A stretch of 64,000 bases of DNA from Fistularia commersonii. Taxonomy: Eukaryota > Chordata > Actinopteri > Syngnathiformes > Fistulariidae. Location: the NCBI GenBank assembly GCA_037954325.1, contig JBBMNZ010000034.1, forward strand, positions 5,795,501-5,859,500, in the 5' to 3' direction. Positions within the stretch are counted from its first letter, which is position 1. The number at the start of each line of letters is the position of its first letter. The notes beneath the pieces were generated by a model, which saw only the letters and a list, made by a program, of their open reading frames with translations, was not told the DNA's origin and made no database searches. Positions 26,501-39,320 of this stretch are shown here, in pieces. The position numbers and the translations under genes are program-made.

Positions 26501-27119
26501 ATGAGGACACTGTAATCAATACACAATTCCACCAGAGGTACTGATAATAAACAGTGCCAGCTGAAGTCTGGACAAGAGAACAATGAAAACTCTTTGGCCG
26601 ATCAGTGTTTTTGCAGTGTGACTTTTAGGTGTATGAGTTAGTCATGTTTCAAATGCACCACCCATGTTCAGCTAAATCAGCGATGTTACAGTACGTGATC
26701 CATTCAAAACAACACTGTAACACTTGTGATGAGTATAAACTGATTTTCATCAAAAATGTATAATCTTTCTAGAAAATCCAAGTATTTGTGCACCCCGAGT
26801 ATGCTTTTTTTTTTTCCTTACATATTTGACTTGGTCTCAGGCAATAACAGAAACCGCCATAAAATCTCACTGTCAAAGCTATTGTTTCGAATTATACTCA
26901 AGTCAAGGTGAAATGCACAAACAAAACAAAAAACACTTCAAGAGTAAGATACTGAAAGCACTCCGGCCGTCATCTGCTGGATTCAATCTTTGTTAACGTG
27001 ATGATCACAGATATTTGAACTGAATAACATTGATTATCTAGTTACAATGACAGGATACGTTGGATAGGGAATGAACATTTGCTCAGCACTGATGTCCTGG
27101 AAGCATGACAACTAGGAAA

Positions 27120-27560
27120 GCTAAAGAATGTGAATGACCTTGAACGGGTCCAAAGCGCGACAGCCCGGCAACCTGGTTGGAGCATCTTTTGGGGGGGAGG
27201 GTGTTCCTGCAGAAGCGCTTCAGGAAAAACCTGGGGTCAGGATTGGCCGAGGCCCGCAGATGACACGGAGCGATCAGTACTCCGTGCTGAAAATGTTAAC
27301 GCTGGTTCTGACAGAATTGTATCGGAAGAAGAAGCGCATTTCAGTCAGCCGGCTCTCAACCAATCCAGTCAGATAGCGAACGCTGGCTCCGATTCGCTGC
27401 CGAAAGCGCAGACGGTAGGCATGTTACTATCAAAACTCAATCATGAACCAAGTTCAAAAATGTGGTGCGATCGAAAGAATCGAGTTTTCTTTCACGTCAC
27501 GTCTGTGGTTGCCTGTGTCTTTCCTACCGTGGAGAGACCGAGGAAGAAGACCAGCTAGTG
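27120..27560. other. Unexplained CpG-dense segment
   Basis: About 28 CpG dinucleotides in some 420 bases, inside an otherwise CpG-poor intron. Two diverged copies of AACGCTGG(t/c)TC(t/c)GA occur about 81 bases apart (near 27298 and 27379). A 142-codon open frame crosses it but matches nothing I know. It may be a recent insertion or a regulatory island. Confidence 0.35.
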
Positions 27561-28579
27561 GAGTCACCAAATCAGGGTATTCAGGGCAACGGTTTTACCA
27601 GGGACTTCTCGATAATCTCACCTCAGCTGGTTTACAACCACATTTGTTTTTATTCCAAATTAAAAAAAAAAAGGGACTGTGGCTCCCTCTACAAATTTGG
27701 TTCATCTGTCCAAATGATAAATTAATCAAGCATAATAGAAAATCTTTTTGACATTTAAGAAAGTTGTTGCCAACCCCTTGCACAACGTATCTTTTCCATT
27801 TCCTGTAATTGTGTTGAAACTGATGGCCCCAACCATATTGGTTATTTCCTGTATTTCAAACCGGATGAAGAATTATTTACAGAACTGGATAAAATCTAAT
27901 GGAGTAAAGAGCCGGGCTATCTGCTGGGGAGATTTTAATAAGAAGAAATTGAAACTGGTAGCACAGCTGATCCTATCTGTCACTGATACATTATGCTGTT
28001 TGAGTTCTAATTCTAATTGTTGTTCTGTTTGTCTTGTCGACCAAGTAATTTTTATGACATTATGCTTTTATTACCCCATTTCCTTTTATATCTTTAATTG
28101 GATTTGAAAGATGGAGGGATATTTACTTTTGGGACTGCCTATTTCCATCTTCTTATTAAAGAAACTTCAGATCAGACCGAACTCTTAAGATGTTTTTTTC
28201 TAGTTGTAAGTCTATGTGTTGTTGTTCTTACCAGTTTCTTAAATCCCATAACTCAGCCATGGATACATCTTTTTTGTCTTGTCTCCCCCTTTTGATAAAA
28301 GACATTGGTACTTTGTTGATTAATAGAAAAAATGAGTCACAGTCCTCCTTTTGCCAGAGGCTCCAGGTTTCACTGTTGATATCTGATTTTTTACTTTTGT
28401 CTTCAGTGGAATGCTTTTTGATAGATATGAAGTTCCTTAGCTCCTTGGCAAAAAAGACATTTTACATTGTGGTCTGAAGGTCTAAAGATCTATTTGCAAA
28501 CTACAAATTTATTCTGGCTTTTTTTAACGACAGGTTCTCAAACCGGTCCCTGAATCAGTTTCAAGAAACTGAAGTTGTT

Positions 28580-28745
28580 ACTGATCTTGTATTCATTCAT
28601 TCATTATCTATACCGATCATGTATTGAGAGTCGGGGGACGTCCCACCCAGGCTGTCACTGAGCGAGAGGTGGCGTTCACCCTGGACCGGCCGCCATTGGC
28701 TCGCAGGGCCTCATATAGGGACAGAGAATCATTCGCTCTCTCTTC
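28580..28745 (-). mobile_element. SINE 3' fragment
   Basis: Matches, in reverse complement, the 3' half of the common SINE: 'cattcattatctataccgatcatg', then 'cccaggctgtcactgagcga', then a 'gaggtggcgttcaccctgga' block. It is truncated before the promoter end. Confidence 0.65.
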
Positions 28746-30067
28746 ATGTTACTTATTCATTCCTTATCTATTCCCTCTTTATTATTTACCAAGACTTGCT
28801 GATTAGGGGTGTTAGCTTCTATTAACTAATCAAATCATGCCTCATTCTCTAATCAGCAAATTATGTCTTAATCACCAAACTTAAATTCTGGCCATGTACC
28901 CACAATTGTGTGAACCTTGGAGAGTTGTCATTCAGTATGCTGGCCTGCATGTTATAAGTCCCTTTCAGCCTCTTTCTGCTTGGTAAGAGCCCTGCGGATG
29001 TGAGTTAATGATGACCAGGAGCTGACGGAGCTTGCAAAAATTGATGTATAACAGAATCCGAGAGCAGTGTCTATTAAAAACTGCTCAGCCGTGCATGGCG
29101 CCAAAAGTTTATAGTCATCCAGCACATAAGAAACGCCCACCACTGGATTATCCACCACCAACTTGTAAACTGATAACATTTTAAAAATCAGTTGGCGCTT
29201 CTAGACTTCCCGAATGTTATCCGACAAAATAGATGAAATCAGTGTCACACAAGTCATTTATTTTCCAGCCACTTCTTTCTTTCTTTTAAGGCTATGGGGA
29301 AAATATTTTGAGCCCATGACCGAGGCAATACCGGCAATTTCAGTTTGGTTAATTAGCATTAGTGACCGCCATGTGTTTCCAGGTTTCCTGATGCGTCTGT
29401 GCTCACCAGCAGTCCAGCTCTATCGCACACCACCATGAGAACCAAGGTGTTCCAGCTCTGCCACCGTGCCAAGGTAGAACAATGATTTCAGCTGGCATTG
29501 TTAGAATGCAAACTATTGCAAACACGTTTTTGCAAATGTCAGGTGACGGAAGTGCTCTTTGTTCGACACCCGCCTTCCTGATGTGTGGCAGGCCACAGAA
29601 CAAATTACAGTTATCTCTGCATTTACTGTATGATTCGGTCTTGCAGGACTGTATTTTACTCTGTCTTGCACCCTGCTCTCTGTGTTGGGTCAACCGCGGC
29701 AATCTTCTTTCACTCAGGATGCCAAGATTTAGGATCTCCAAGAAAACACTCTTCTTTTCATCATCCAGTTTTTGTTTTCACATGTCACTGGTTTAATTAT
29801 TCAAGGCTAAACTCCTTGTCTCCTTGTATAACCTTGTTAATTCCATGGAAGATTACTTTATTTTCAAAAAGACCTAATTCACTTCAAACAGGAACAGGAG
29901 CTATAAGTTCAATCAATGAAGTGCAACTCCAAAGCTTTTTTAAAGCCCATTCAAACATCGCACTCCATTATCATACCCCAAAAAAACAAAATAAACAACA
30001 ACAAATGAGCAGGCCAGGCACCTGAATTGTACAAAGGAACACTCGACACATACTGATTGGTACCTAC

Positions 30068-30217
30068 CGTCCACACAGGAGGGCATGGCCCGAGTTGTGC
30101 CAGCGACCTGTCCGGGAAAGCAGGAACATTTCACAGTCTGAGATCTCTCCTCGATCTTGTTCTTGTTGCAGCAGCGATGGGCAGCGATCACCTCACACGT
30201 CCCTGCCTTCACATGTA
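30068..30217 (-). CDS. tafa3: TAFA3-like protein, coding exon 2 (Cys 1-6)
   Basis: This 150-bp exon gives residues 34-83 and the first base of codon 84. It begins HVKAGTCEV, continues through HRCC and the IEERSQTVKCSC block, and ends TTRAMPSCVD. These are the signature segments of TAFA1-4 and contain six of the ten family cysteines (residues 41, 49, 50, 64, 66, 81). The acceptor is a pyrimidine tract ending CTTTCACAG and the donor is GACG followed by GTAGGT. Phase 1 on both sides matches the neighbouring exons. The mature domain forms a compact disulfide-bonded secreted protein. The sequence is intact and nearly identical to mammalian family members here, so this is not a pseudogene. Confidence 0.97.
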
Positions 30218-30572
30218 CTGTGAAAGATAGAGGGAACGGCACACTTTAACAAGCCCTTCTGGTGTAAATCCAACGTTTATTTTTTTTTTTACAACCCAGT
30301 TTTTGAGGGTATTTTCACACCGGTGGACAGAGTTCTTGGCTCATGATCATGCAAAAACTGCAAATAAAAAGCATTAATGGTCTCTTCATCAGCAACTACG
30401 ATCCATATTTTGGCATTTCCTTCATTGTCTCTTAAACCAGGAAGTACTGTTAAAGTGAACTATGGATATCAGGTTCTGCTCTCAATGGAGGAAGATACCG
30501 TAAGCCTTCTGAAGCACAAATATTCACATAAAACATTTGTTTAACAAACCCATAGTGTGGCAAAATTTTTTC

Positions 30573-30650
30573 ACCATACATACATACATACAGAAATGCA
30601 TGCATACATACATACATACATACAGTATTTGTGTGTGTGTGTGTGTGTGT
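30573..30650. repeat. (CATA)n and (GT)n microsatellites
   Basis: Two CATA blocks split by 'cagaaatgcatg', then ten GT units, 350 bases above coding exon 2 in the intron. Confidence 0.93.
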
Positions 30651-31362
30651 TTGTGAGAGCTGTAAGTGAGGTCAGATTTGTCTGTGATCGACTTGATCCG
30701 GTGGAGCTGACTGTATCCTGACCCTCCCAGGGGAAATGAATAATAGGCTGAGACATCCTTACTTCCTTAATCTGCTTATGAGATGGGTCTGATGGGTTGA
30801 AGCAATTTCAAATTCTATTACCCATTTAATATTTTAACATCATTTACGATATTCCCAGAATAATTTATTCGAGCACATTTGCAGCCGCCGTCATTAAACA
30901 ACCGCATCACTTTATTTACCCTTGAATATCAGAACACACGTCATTCATTTTTTATTCAGTTTGCTTTGTTTTATCAGCAATTAAGCTATAACTTAGTTGT
31001 TAGAAGGCCTTTTCATGACTGCATGGCTGTTACTGCAGCAACAGGAATTCATGGCATAGCATTTCAAATAAGAATCAGCTCATTTTATAATGAACTGTGG
31101 AGATGGGAAGACTCTACTTTTTCAGCGACCATTTAATGTTCACAGCTGCATGCATTGGACTTCACTCAAACAGCACTGTGCTTAATTAACAACAAGTCCA
31201 CCCAGAGCACAAAGTCCCCTGAGTCAGCTTGGAGGAAAGGAACAAAGAAACCGTTCCACATTTGAAGATTTAGGATGTCAGCACATGGCCTCATCATCCT
31301 GGCCTTTTTATCAGAAACATGACATTCCCAAGGACAAGAAATAAGCTTTGAGGTGAGCCAAG

Positions 31363-31363
<1 letters not shown>

Positions 31364-31397
<34 letters not shown>
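31364..31397. repeat. (GT)n microsatellite
   Basis: About 17 perfect GT units. Confidence 0.95.
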
Positions 31398-31399
<2 letters not shown>

Positions 31400-33120
31400 A
31401 AAGAAAAACTGTATACATGGTTATGTAGTCAGCTGAGAGCCATATTTGGAATGACCTTGCATTTTCATCCTATTTTAAACTTGGCGGAAAATAATACGTG
31501 CCGTGAAACATTTACTCTATTGAGAACATTGTAGTCTAATTCGTAAGCCATCTTATCAGTGGTGTTGGTATCGATAGACTTGAAGTCCCATCATGACAAC
31601 ACAAAGTGAATGAAGCCACCCCCCTTTTTTTTATTACAATTAAAATCCTTTAATTAATCCAGTGAGCATATTAAAGCTTCATTTTTTTTCAGCAATAAGC
31701 TTCCATCAGGGCATCAACAGCGCTCTTGGACCAACTGGCTCATAGTAAATCCCTCTGATAGAAACCCTCCATTGTGAGTGTAGCCCCAAGACAGAGCACA
31801 GACTTAGCAAAGTTTCAAAAAAAAAAACAACAACTTTTGTTTGGTAAGTTATGGGCGTGTGCTGGAAAACATGAAGATGCATCATTTTTCATATGTATGA
31901 TCACATTTGGAAACATACTAGAAGTAAAGGGAACAGTTCCTAACGCATCGCAGTCATGCATCCACGAATGACTTGCATTGTGATGCTGATCTCCTCCCCA
32001 GGTTGTTTGTCTATAAGTTTATAAGTGACAATAAACCATCAGCAGGAAATTACAGCCTTGAGCCCCCACTATTTCCTTCACTGTGTTTTTCAGATTTGAT
32101 TGACTTTGCATGTTTGACTGTGGTTGGAGGCAGAGTACAGTGTGGTTTCAGTGCGTTACAGCTTTTCACACGCTCGCTGGTAGTTACCGCAATTTCCATC
32201 ACAAAAGAGTCCGTCGACAATACAGGGGCGCGTACGTGGACCGAGACAATAAACGCCAAGGCAGTAAACAATGACTCTGCTCTGTCTAAAGAGTATTTAA
32301 AAGTATAGCAAGCTGAAGTGAAAGACCTATAAACAATAAGTCAGACAGATGAACTGAGATTTGAAAAGTTCTTAATTTACTCTGTTAATGAGAAAAAGAC
32401 AAAGCAGAAGTCCTACAAAGCCCAGTTTAATTAATGTCTCCTGAAAAGCACATTCCTATATCTCACCTAAAGTTTGTCTTTCTTTCACTGTTCTTGTCTC
32501 TCTTCTAATTTGTTCCACCAGCTGTTGGAACAAAATATGGTGCTGGTGGTAGATTGTTAGTTTATCTACCTATAAATCCATTCACATTTTCTCATAGAGA
32601 GATGCGTGGATGAATAATTGGAAGCCCATCATTGTGTTTGGTGCTCCAGAAAGTGATTTTCACTGAAACTCTTAAATCAGTATCTCCAATGAGGTTGTGT
32701 AATTTCATACATATGCAAGCAATTTCCAAAATTTGAGAGTACTTCTCATTCTTCTTCATACTTCTTCATTTTTCTCGAAGCTGAGAATTTCAAATTAATT
32801 GGGCAATGAAGTCTTTGATATTCAGGAGCTCGTCATTTAACTGTCTGTTAATGCTGAAATATTGAACGTGTAATTAGTACTGGACACAATGACCCTTACC
32901 GGTTGCAGTGGTGTGCTCTTTAAGTCTAACATGATCTTTGTCTATGCATGACCTTTCCTTAAGCACAAACTTGAAAATACATGCTTTGTGCACAGGTCAA
33001 TTAATAACTAACTAATCACATTTTCCTTCTGTGGCTTCCAGGGTGGGAATTACATTAATGATTTTAGCATATTAGGTGATGATATGACCCCAAAACTGAA
33101 TACCTGATATAACCTGACTT

Positions 33121-33162
33121 AAAAATAAAAAAAAAAATAAATAAATAAATAGTACACATATA

Positions 33163-33212
<50 letters not shown>

Positions 33213-33213
33213 G
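33121..33213. repeat. (AAAT)n and (CTGT)n microsatellites
   Basis: An A-rich AAAT tract (33121-33151), then about 12 perfect CTGT units (33163-33213). Confidence 0.95.
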
Positions 33214-33389
33214 TTTAGCAGTATTGCCTATGTGGCTGGCTCATGTGGCGATCGCACATATTTTCTGTGATAACAACATCTGCGACACTGGAAATCCATG
33301 CACAATTTGTAGGTTTGGGACCTTCAAATATATAAATAAAACTTTAATTAAATTTTGCAATTAAAACATAATTAAGTAATAAATCTTTC

Positions 33390-33525
33390 TAGCATGACTG
33401 GTGATCAGTCCAGGGTGCACCCTGCCTCTTGCCCGGCTTCTGCTGGGATTAACTACAGCAACCGTACAGCCCCATGTGCAAGATAAGCGATATAGACAAT
33501 GAATGAATGAATGATCTTTATTGCA
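33390..33525 (+). mobile_element. SINE 3' fragment
   Basis: Plus-oriented tail of the common SINE: 'gatcagtccagggtgcaccc', 'cctcttgcccggcttctgct', 'gcaagataagcgatataga', ending in a GAAT-repeat tail. The promoter half is absent. Confidence 0.7.
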
Positions 33526-35087
33526 TTAATCACTTTTGATTTTTAAAGAGAAGTTGCACTTTAATTACATTACAACAAGGGAGCCTCATAGTTTTCACAC
33601 TCATCTGCAGCTGAGTATTACTGTGAACAGTCAACCAGAGAACTTTTAGACCTTCGGGTAAAGTAATAGAATTAATTTTTTATATCCAGTCACATTCAAC
33701 CAGTCCAAAGCATAACGGAAAGTCATCTAGAGCTGCAACTGATCAGGATGGTTTTATTATTATTTTATATTATTTTATTTTTAGGGTGTTCATGCTTTAT
33801 TAATAAATTAGTTTTACTTTTACAAATATGAATGCTGTCTAGCTTTGGACTCAATCTCTGTAATTAATTGGAAAATACATATTCATGCTGCGAATTGAAA
33901 GGAACATATTTATATGCAAAGGTTGTGGGAACAATGCTGATTTGTTGTGCGACTAAATCGAAAATGGTGGCGTTAATTTGGCCCTATTGTATAATACTTG
34001 CGTGGGACTGTGTGTTGATTCTGCGTCAGTTACAATATTTAATCAATAACAAAAAAAAAGAATCTTGGTCCGGGTAATTTGAGCTTGAAATAAATTTGTA
34101 GTTGGGTGGTTTAATAAGATTTTGCGATGATCTCAGGTTTGGACCTTCTAACTTTTTAGGTGGGCAGTAGCATATAGCAATCCTATTGTGTTCTAGACAT
34201 ATAATGTAGAACTGCAATTTCCTACCATGCTTTAACATCTTGGACAGAAGGGAGAAATAAGATTTCCAAAGTGATTAAAATGATATAAATTATACCGAAC
34301 CAAAGTTATGACAAAACAAACAGTCACAAACCCATAAATCAAGCTTTCAGCCTTTTGTTATAAAGAATTTCTTTCTTATTTCTTCAACTTAACTTCCCGC
34401 AACTGCCGCTGTCGTTTGTTATTTTTTGAAGCCGATACTTTGGCGAGCAGATTACAAACTAATCAAATGTATTTCTGGTCTTTCGCAGGAAGCAAAACAA
34501 CATGACATGATGAATATATAACATTTCACGGCAGCCAACGGGTGAGGTTATGGGACAGTGTTTGGAAATATAAAAATTTGGAATATTTTTTTTTGACCTC
34601 GGTGTGAACATCTGTGACCCAAAACTGTTTGTGATGATGATCCCCTGCAGAAATGTGTCCTTAAAGATGAACAGGCTGACAAACTGAAAGGCAAATCTCT
34701 GGCGCTTATTATTTCTGCTTTCTTCCCTGCTCTCCATCTCTCTCATCTACCTTCCCTTGTCCTACTGTTATTTCATAGATGATCCTAACCTCAATTTCTT
34801 TTAGCCCAAATTTTCCTCTGTTCCCTCGTGCTGTTAGCTCAGCGCAGCAAACTCAGCAGGGTGGCAAACCATTATCCTCTGAATTTTTACACTTTTGTCT
34901 CCGTCCGTGACTCTCCCAGTCTCCTGCTCTCCCTCTCAATAATCCTCTCCCATCATTCTCTACGGCAAGAAGGCTTTTTATCCCTGCCTCTTTTAACACA
35001 GCAGTGCTGTTAACCCCATTTACTAAGGACGACATGCCTCTGACAGACTAACAGATGGACATATTGCCCTGACCTGAGTCTGCATGT

Positions 35088-35102
35088 GCGTGCGTGTGTG
35101 TT

Positions 35103-35134
<32 letters not shown>

Positions 35135-35150
35135 TGAGAGTGTGAGTGTG
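35088..35150. repeat. (GT)n/(GA)n tract
   Basis: GT units, then GA units, then interrupted GT. Confidence 0.9.
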
Positions 35151-35298
35151 TATGTGCGACGTTTTCTTGTCACACACAAAAACACTGAAAGAGCTCTCCT
35201 GGTCTCAGCGGGATGTGACTTTTAAATGCCATTCCTATCACTGGGGCCTCTCTTTCTCACCAGCACACTGTATCTCTCTTAGACACGCTGGAGCGTAC

Positions 35299-35306
35299 AC
35301 GCACGC

Positions 35307-35331
<25 letters not shown>
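35299..35331. repeat. (AC)n microsatellite
   Basis: About 15 AC units. Confidence 0.93.
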
Positions 35332-35337
<6 letters not shown>

Positions 35338-35439
35338 GAAAAACAAACATAGGACAAGCAATGCCAATTTAACTTTTGTTTTAATGACCCCTGTAACATA
35401 AATTGTTCAGTATCCCATCCCGTTTCACAATATCAGCTT

Positions 35440-35725
35440 GCAAAACAAATGGCGACATCCATCCAACCCACATAAACAGACAGACAACCGTTCACTCTCT
35501 CATTCCCATATCTGGGCAAGTTTTCCAATTTTTTTCCAACTAACCTGCTGCAATTTTTTGGACCGTGGGAGAAAACTGAAGAATCCGTAGGAAACCCATG
35601 CAAACATGGGGAGAACATGCAAACTCCACCCAGAAAGGTCCCCTGTCTGAAATGAACAGGGGCCCTTCATGCAGTGAGGCTAAAGTGCTAACCACTGCGC
35701 CCAAATGGTGACGCGAAGAAAAAAA
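35440..35725 (-). mobile_element. SINE copy, nearly full 5' half
   Basis: Minus-oriented copy with the GACCGTGGGAGAAAACTG block, 'catggggagaacatgcaaac', 'tccacccagaaaggtcccct' and the promoter end 'gtgctaaccactgcgcccaa' (A-box side). It has diverged but is recognisable over about 285 bases. Confidence 0.75.
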
Positions 35726-36099
35726 ATGAAAACATTTTAATGGATAGCTGATCTTTTTCAAAACAACAGAATTACACAAATATTGCAAAACATCAGGGGT
35801 GTTGAATTCTTCCCCTTTTGGATCCTGGTCACACAGCCAAATTGTTGAATTGAGTTGATTTTTTAGTTCATGTCGCAACTCTGGTTTGTGTTGTGTTTTT
35901 TAGTTGAGAATCTTCACTTACTCAATAACTTATTGCACAGACTGGACCTCTCAGAGCACGTTAGAAGCAAGTAGGATTTATTGGCTGAAGAAATGAACAA
36001 AGAAAAAGCTAAGTTCTTCTCTATCCTAAATATGGTTGGTTCGTCTCTGGTCTGGTCGATGGAGTTCTCTGCCGGTCCAACACAGATATCCTTAAACTC

Positions 36100-36632
36100 T
36101 GATCAGAATCTTCTTTTCCTTTCGGCTGCTCCCTTCAGGGGTTGCTACAGCGAATCAACCTCCTTCCTTCCTCATCTCTCACACCAACTAACTCAATGTC
36201 CTCTCTCACTCCATCCATAAATCTTGTCTTTGGTCTTCCTCTCAGCCTCCTGCGTGACAGTTCCGACCCCAGCATCTGTCGACCAATGTACTCACCATTC
36301 CTCCTCCGTCCATGACCGAACCATCTCAGTCTGGCATCTCTGACCTTCTCTCCAAATCATCTAACATGTGCTGTAACTCTGATGGACTCATTCCTGATCC
36401 TATCCATCCTCGTCACTCCCAAGGACAACCTCAAAATCTTCATCTCTGCTTCCTCCAGCTCCGCCTCCTACCTTTTTTTCCTCAATGGCGCTGTCTCTAA
36501 ACCGTACGGTCTCGCCGGTCTCGCCACTGCTTTGGACAGCTTTCCTTTCAGTCTGGCTGACGCTCTTTTATCACACATTAACCCTGACGCTTTTCTCCAC
36601 CTGTTCCAACTTGTTTGAACGCGTTTCTCGGA
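36100..36632 (-). mobile_element. LINE ORF2 C-terminal/3' end fragment
   Basis: Read on the minus strand, this is the same LINE family as the 6-kb copy. It shares the AGGTGGAGAAAAG run, AGACTGAAAGGAAAG, the block corresponding to GVTRMDRIRN, and then RGRPKTRFMDG-type coding. It extends to the family's 3' end, whose complement reads 'gcaacccctgaagggagcag'. It is 5'-truncated and interrupted by stops and frameshifts. Unlike the 6-kb copy, it keeps the region encoding the WFGH-like segment. Confidence 0.8.
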
Positions 36633-39229
36633 ACATGCAAGAGAATCCCACGAACTGATAAAGTAAGACCATCCAGCGGACCTTGTTTCACTGATCCCGT
36701 GGTTCGATCCCGTTGGAATGGAATTGACAGAGGAGAGAAAAACTAATGCGAATATTCCCCAGAAGGCCGTCGGGAAAGTCGTGTTCTGAGGGTTTGAACG
36801 GGACTCTTTGTAAACTTTTTACAATTGGTTGCTATGCTAATTAAGATTTCTTGGGTCAATGAGACATTCGGCTTCCTCATTCCATCATTCGATTGATTTC
36901 TGAGTTGTTATTCTCAGTTACATACAGGCGTACAATTACATAAGATATTAAAGTGGCGGTGATGGTTGGGATGCAGATGAGTAGATCATTTATTGGTGAT
37001 TCGCTCTGACAACAGTTTCCAAGAAACACAGTTGATGCTCACGCATTTCTTAAGAACATAATCACCGCGTATGCACAGTCACGGAAATGTGAGTAACATG
37101 CCAACGCCGCTAAGGGAGCCAACGATCCATCATCAGGCTTGATTAAAATTCCGGAAATTGGTAGATGAATTACGAGACAGTGATGTTTGAAAAGTGCTGG
37201 TTACAGTATGTTCTGATGCAGTAATGGCTCATTTATACAGCTGACAAATCCAATTTATTATTCAAATTAAATGTTGTTGAAAATTACAACAGTAGAGATA
37301 TGTGATACCCAGTACAGATGTGAAATATGCAGGTTAATGAGAATGGGCCCGGCTGTAACTGAGACAATAAAATTTACACTTCATAAGTGCAGCCATGCAA
37401 GTATATGAATTCCAGATTTTGGAGACATAAATGTTTAAATGTATCCCTACAGTTCACTCTTTTATTGGCAAAGAGGATATTTTGAAATGAAAAATAAGCG
37501 TTGAACGCTTGCCAAGTTAATTTGATTACAATGTACATATCTCCATGCACGTGTGTGCCCATCAGTGCATGTACGTCCATGCATTTGTGTTAATAATTAG
37601 TTTACATTCCTATGAGATGGCACAGTTCGTTATGAATCATAAACACCCGGCAAATTAAAATTCTGTTTAAGAGCTTGCCAAGAAAATCAGCACAGAGAGA
37701 AAGGGAGTCACGCACACTCGACCACCAATCTTTACTTCACTCAACCCTTTTTTCAACTCTTTCTCAGGTCGAATACGTTTCGCGTATTCGCAACTCTTTC
37801 CCTTTCGTTCTGCGTCACGTTTATTCGATAAAGGCACGTTAAGGACGGGAACCAAATATCTCTTATTTCATTCGTCAAAAAAAGGCAAATGTGCCTAAGA
37901 AACAGCCATAAACACGTCCAACCATCTGTGAAATCCTTTTACAAATGAACTAGCAAACATTTCCCTGCTTGTCCTGCTTGTCTACACTCATATCGTGCCC
38001 GTGATGGTGCACATCAATAGTCTGATCGATGGTGACCCACTGAGGAGCTTGACTCTTCCCACACACTAATGTCCTCCTGTTAATACCCCTGGAGACCAGC
38101 TGAAGAAAACAAGAAAGGGAAAAACAGATCAAGCATGAAAGGGGCCCGGTGGCACGTACATTTTAAGGACAAGGACCTGCTCCAAAGTTTGTTTTCTGCA
38201 TTGCACTTGAAAAAGCAAAACAAATAACTACCTCTTTGAAACTTTGAATAATCTGAATTCAATTTGTCTCTTTACAAATGCTTTTTCAGAGGGAATCCAT
38301 TTTGCCTTATGTAGGTTTGCATAAAAGAGGATTAGGATAAAAATGTACATAAAATATGTAATTACCAAAAGCAGATAAGACTCTGCAAGTTGGTAGTTAC
38401 GAGAAAATGAGATTTAATTTTTTTCTGGATGTGTGGGGCGCATAAGTGCTGATATGTTTTCATTTTCCAAAAGGAGAATAAACGCATAATTACTAACTGG
38501 CAGATCTGAGAATGCCACGATAAACGCTCGAGTCACGGGTGTAACACAAATTCCTTCCAATTAAACCGCCTCAACAAAGTAAAGTTGGAACATAATGGTT
38601 TAGCTCCTATCTTACTGGTAATGTCAAAGCTGCGGGAAATGTCACCTCACCTTTATTTACTGAGTCATTATTCTGTCTGAATTATACAGTATTATGCTGA
38701 GATTTATGCTGAAACAAAAAGGAAAACAGGAACCAAACAAGGGATTGAGCGTTTGACTGGTTATATGAAAATAAAAGCTATCACGAAACTAGATTTTTAG
38801 GTATTCATCTCTGTGTGCTCAAACTGAGGGGGTAAATCAACTTTAAATAAATAAACAATAAAATAGAATAATAAAAGCCTTTCTCTGCTCACTTTCATGT
38901 TGGTCAGTCACTGGTACAGCCCTACTTGGCAATGAGTGAGAAAGAGACAAACTCTCACCCAAATGTAGGTGCTTGACCGTAAAGACGAACACATGATCCT
39001 TAACCAGAGGAATGCCGCCCATCTGCACAAAGCAGTGCACAAACAATAGGATTTGAGACGCAAGGTTGATATAAATCATTCGAAGCAGTGGCTGATGATG
39101 AGCTTCTATTCACAGCAAAAAGTAGAACCACACTGAGGTCCAGAAGAAGTCACTGACATTCCTGAAGTTGATCATAAAGACGCAAAGTCAAAGTTGACAA
39201 AGTAAACTAAGTTTCCTCGTTCCACTCCG

Positions 39230-39320
39230 ACAGGTGGCACGTTGTTGCCATGTCTACTGGAACCTCCCCTGATTTCCTCCCGCAGTCCAAAAATATTCAG
39301 TAAATAGCAAATTATTTTAT
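39230..39320 (+). mobile_element. Short SINE remnant
   Basis: The words 'ctggaacctcccctgatttc' and 'ctcccgcagtccaaaaatat' are the central block of the common SINE. Both ends are lost. Confidence 0.45.

Larger units (their letters stand above)
23232..30067 (-). other. tafa3: tafa3 intron 2 (6.8 kb)
   Basis: The intron between the SCVD and SIVAQKWWC exons. It holds an A27 plus AT microsatellite at 23525-23569, an unexplained CpG-dense segment at 27120-27560 and a minus-oriented SINE fragment at 28580-28740. 23570-27100 is AT-rich and otherwise featureless to me. Confidence 0.85.

Noticed and set aside
27748..28107. Frame containing a Gly-Asp-Phe-Asn stretch resembling the endonuclease motif of LINE ORF2
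   Set aside because: The surrounding residues show none of the other endonuclease motifs, so the four-residue match is probably chance.
29940..30067. Continuation of exon 2 frame past Asp83
   Set aside because: A consensus donor (GTAGGT) ends the exon and the continuation has no similarity to TAFA proteins.
30573..33213. CRISPR-like regular repeats
   Set aside because: They are eukaryotic tetranucleotide microsatellites without spacers.
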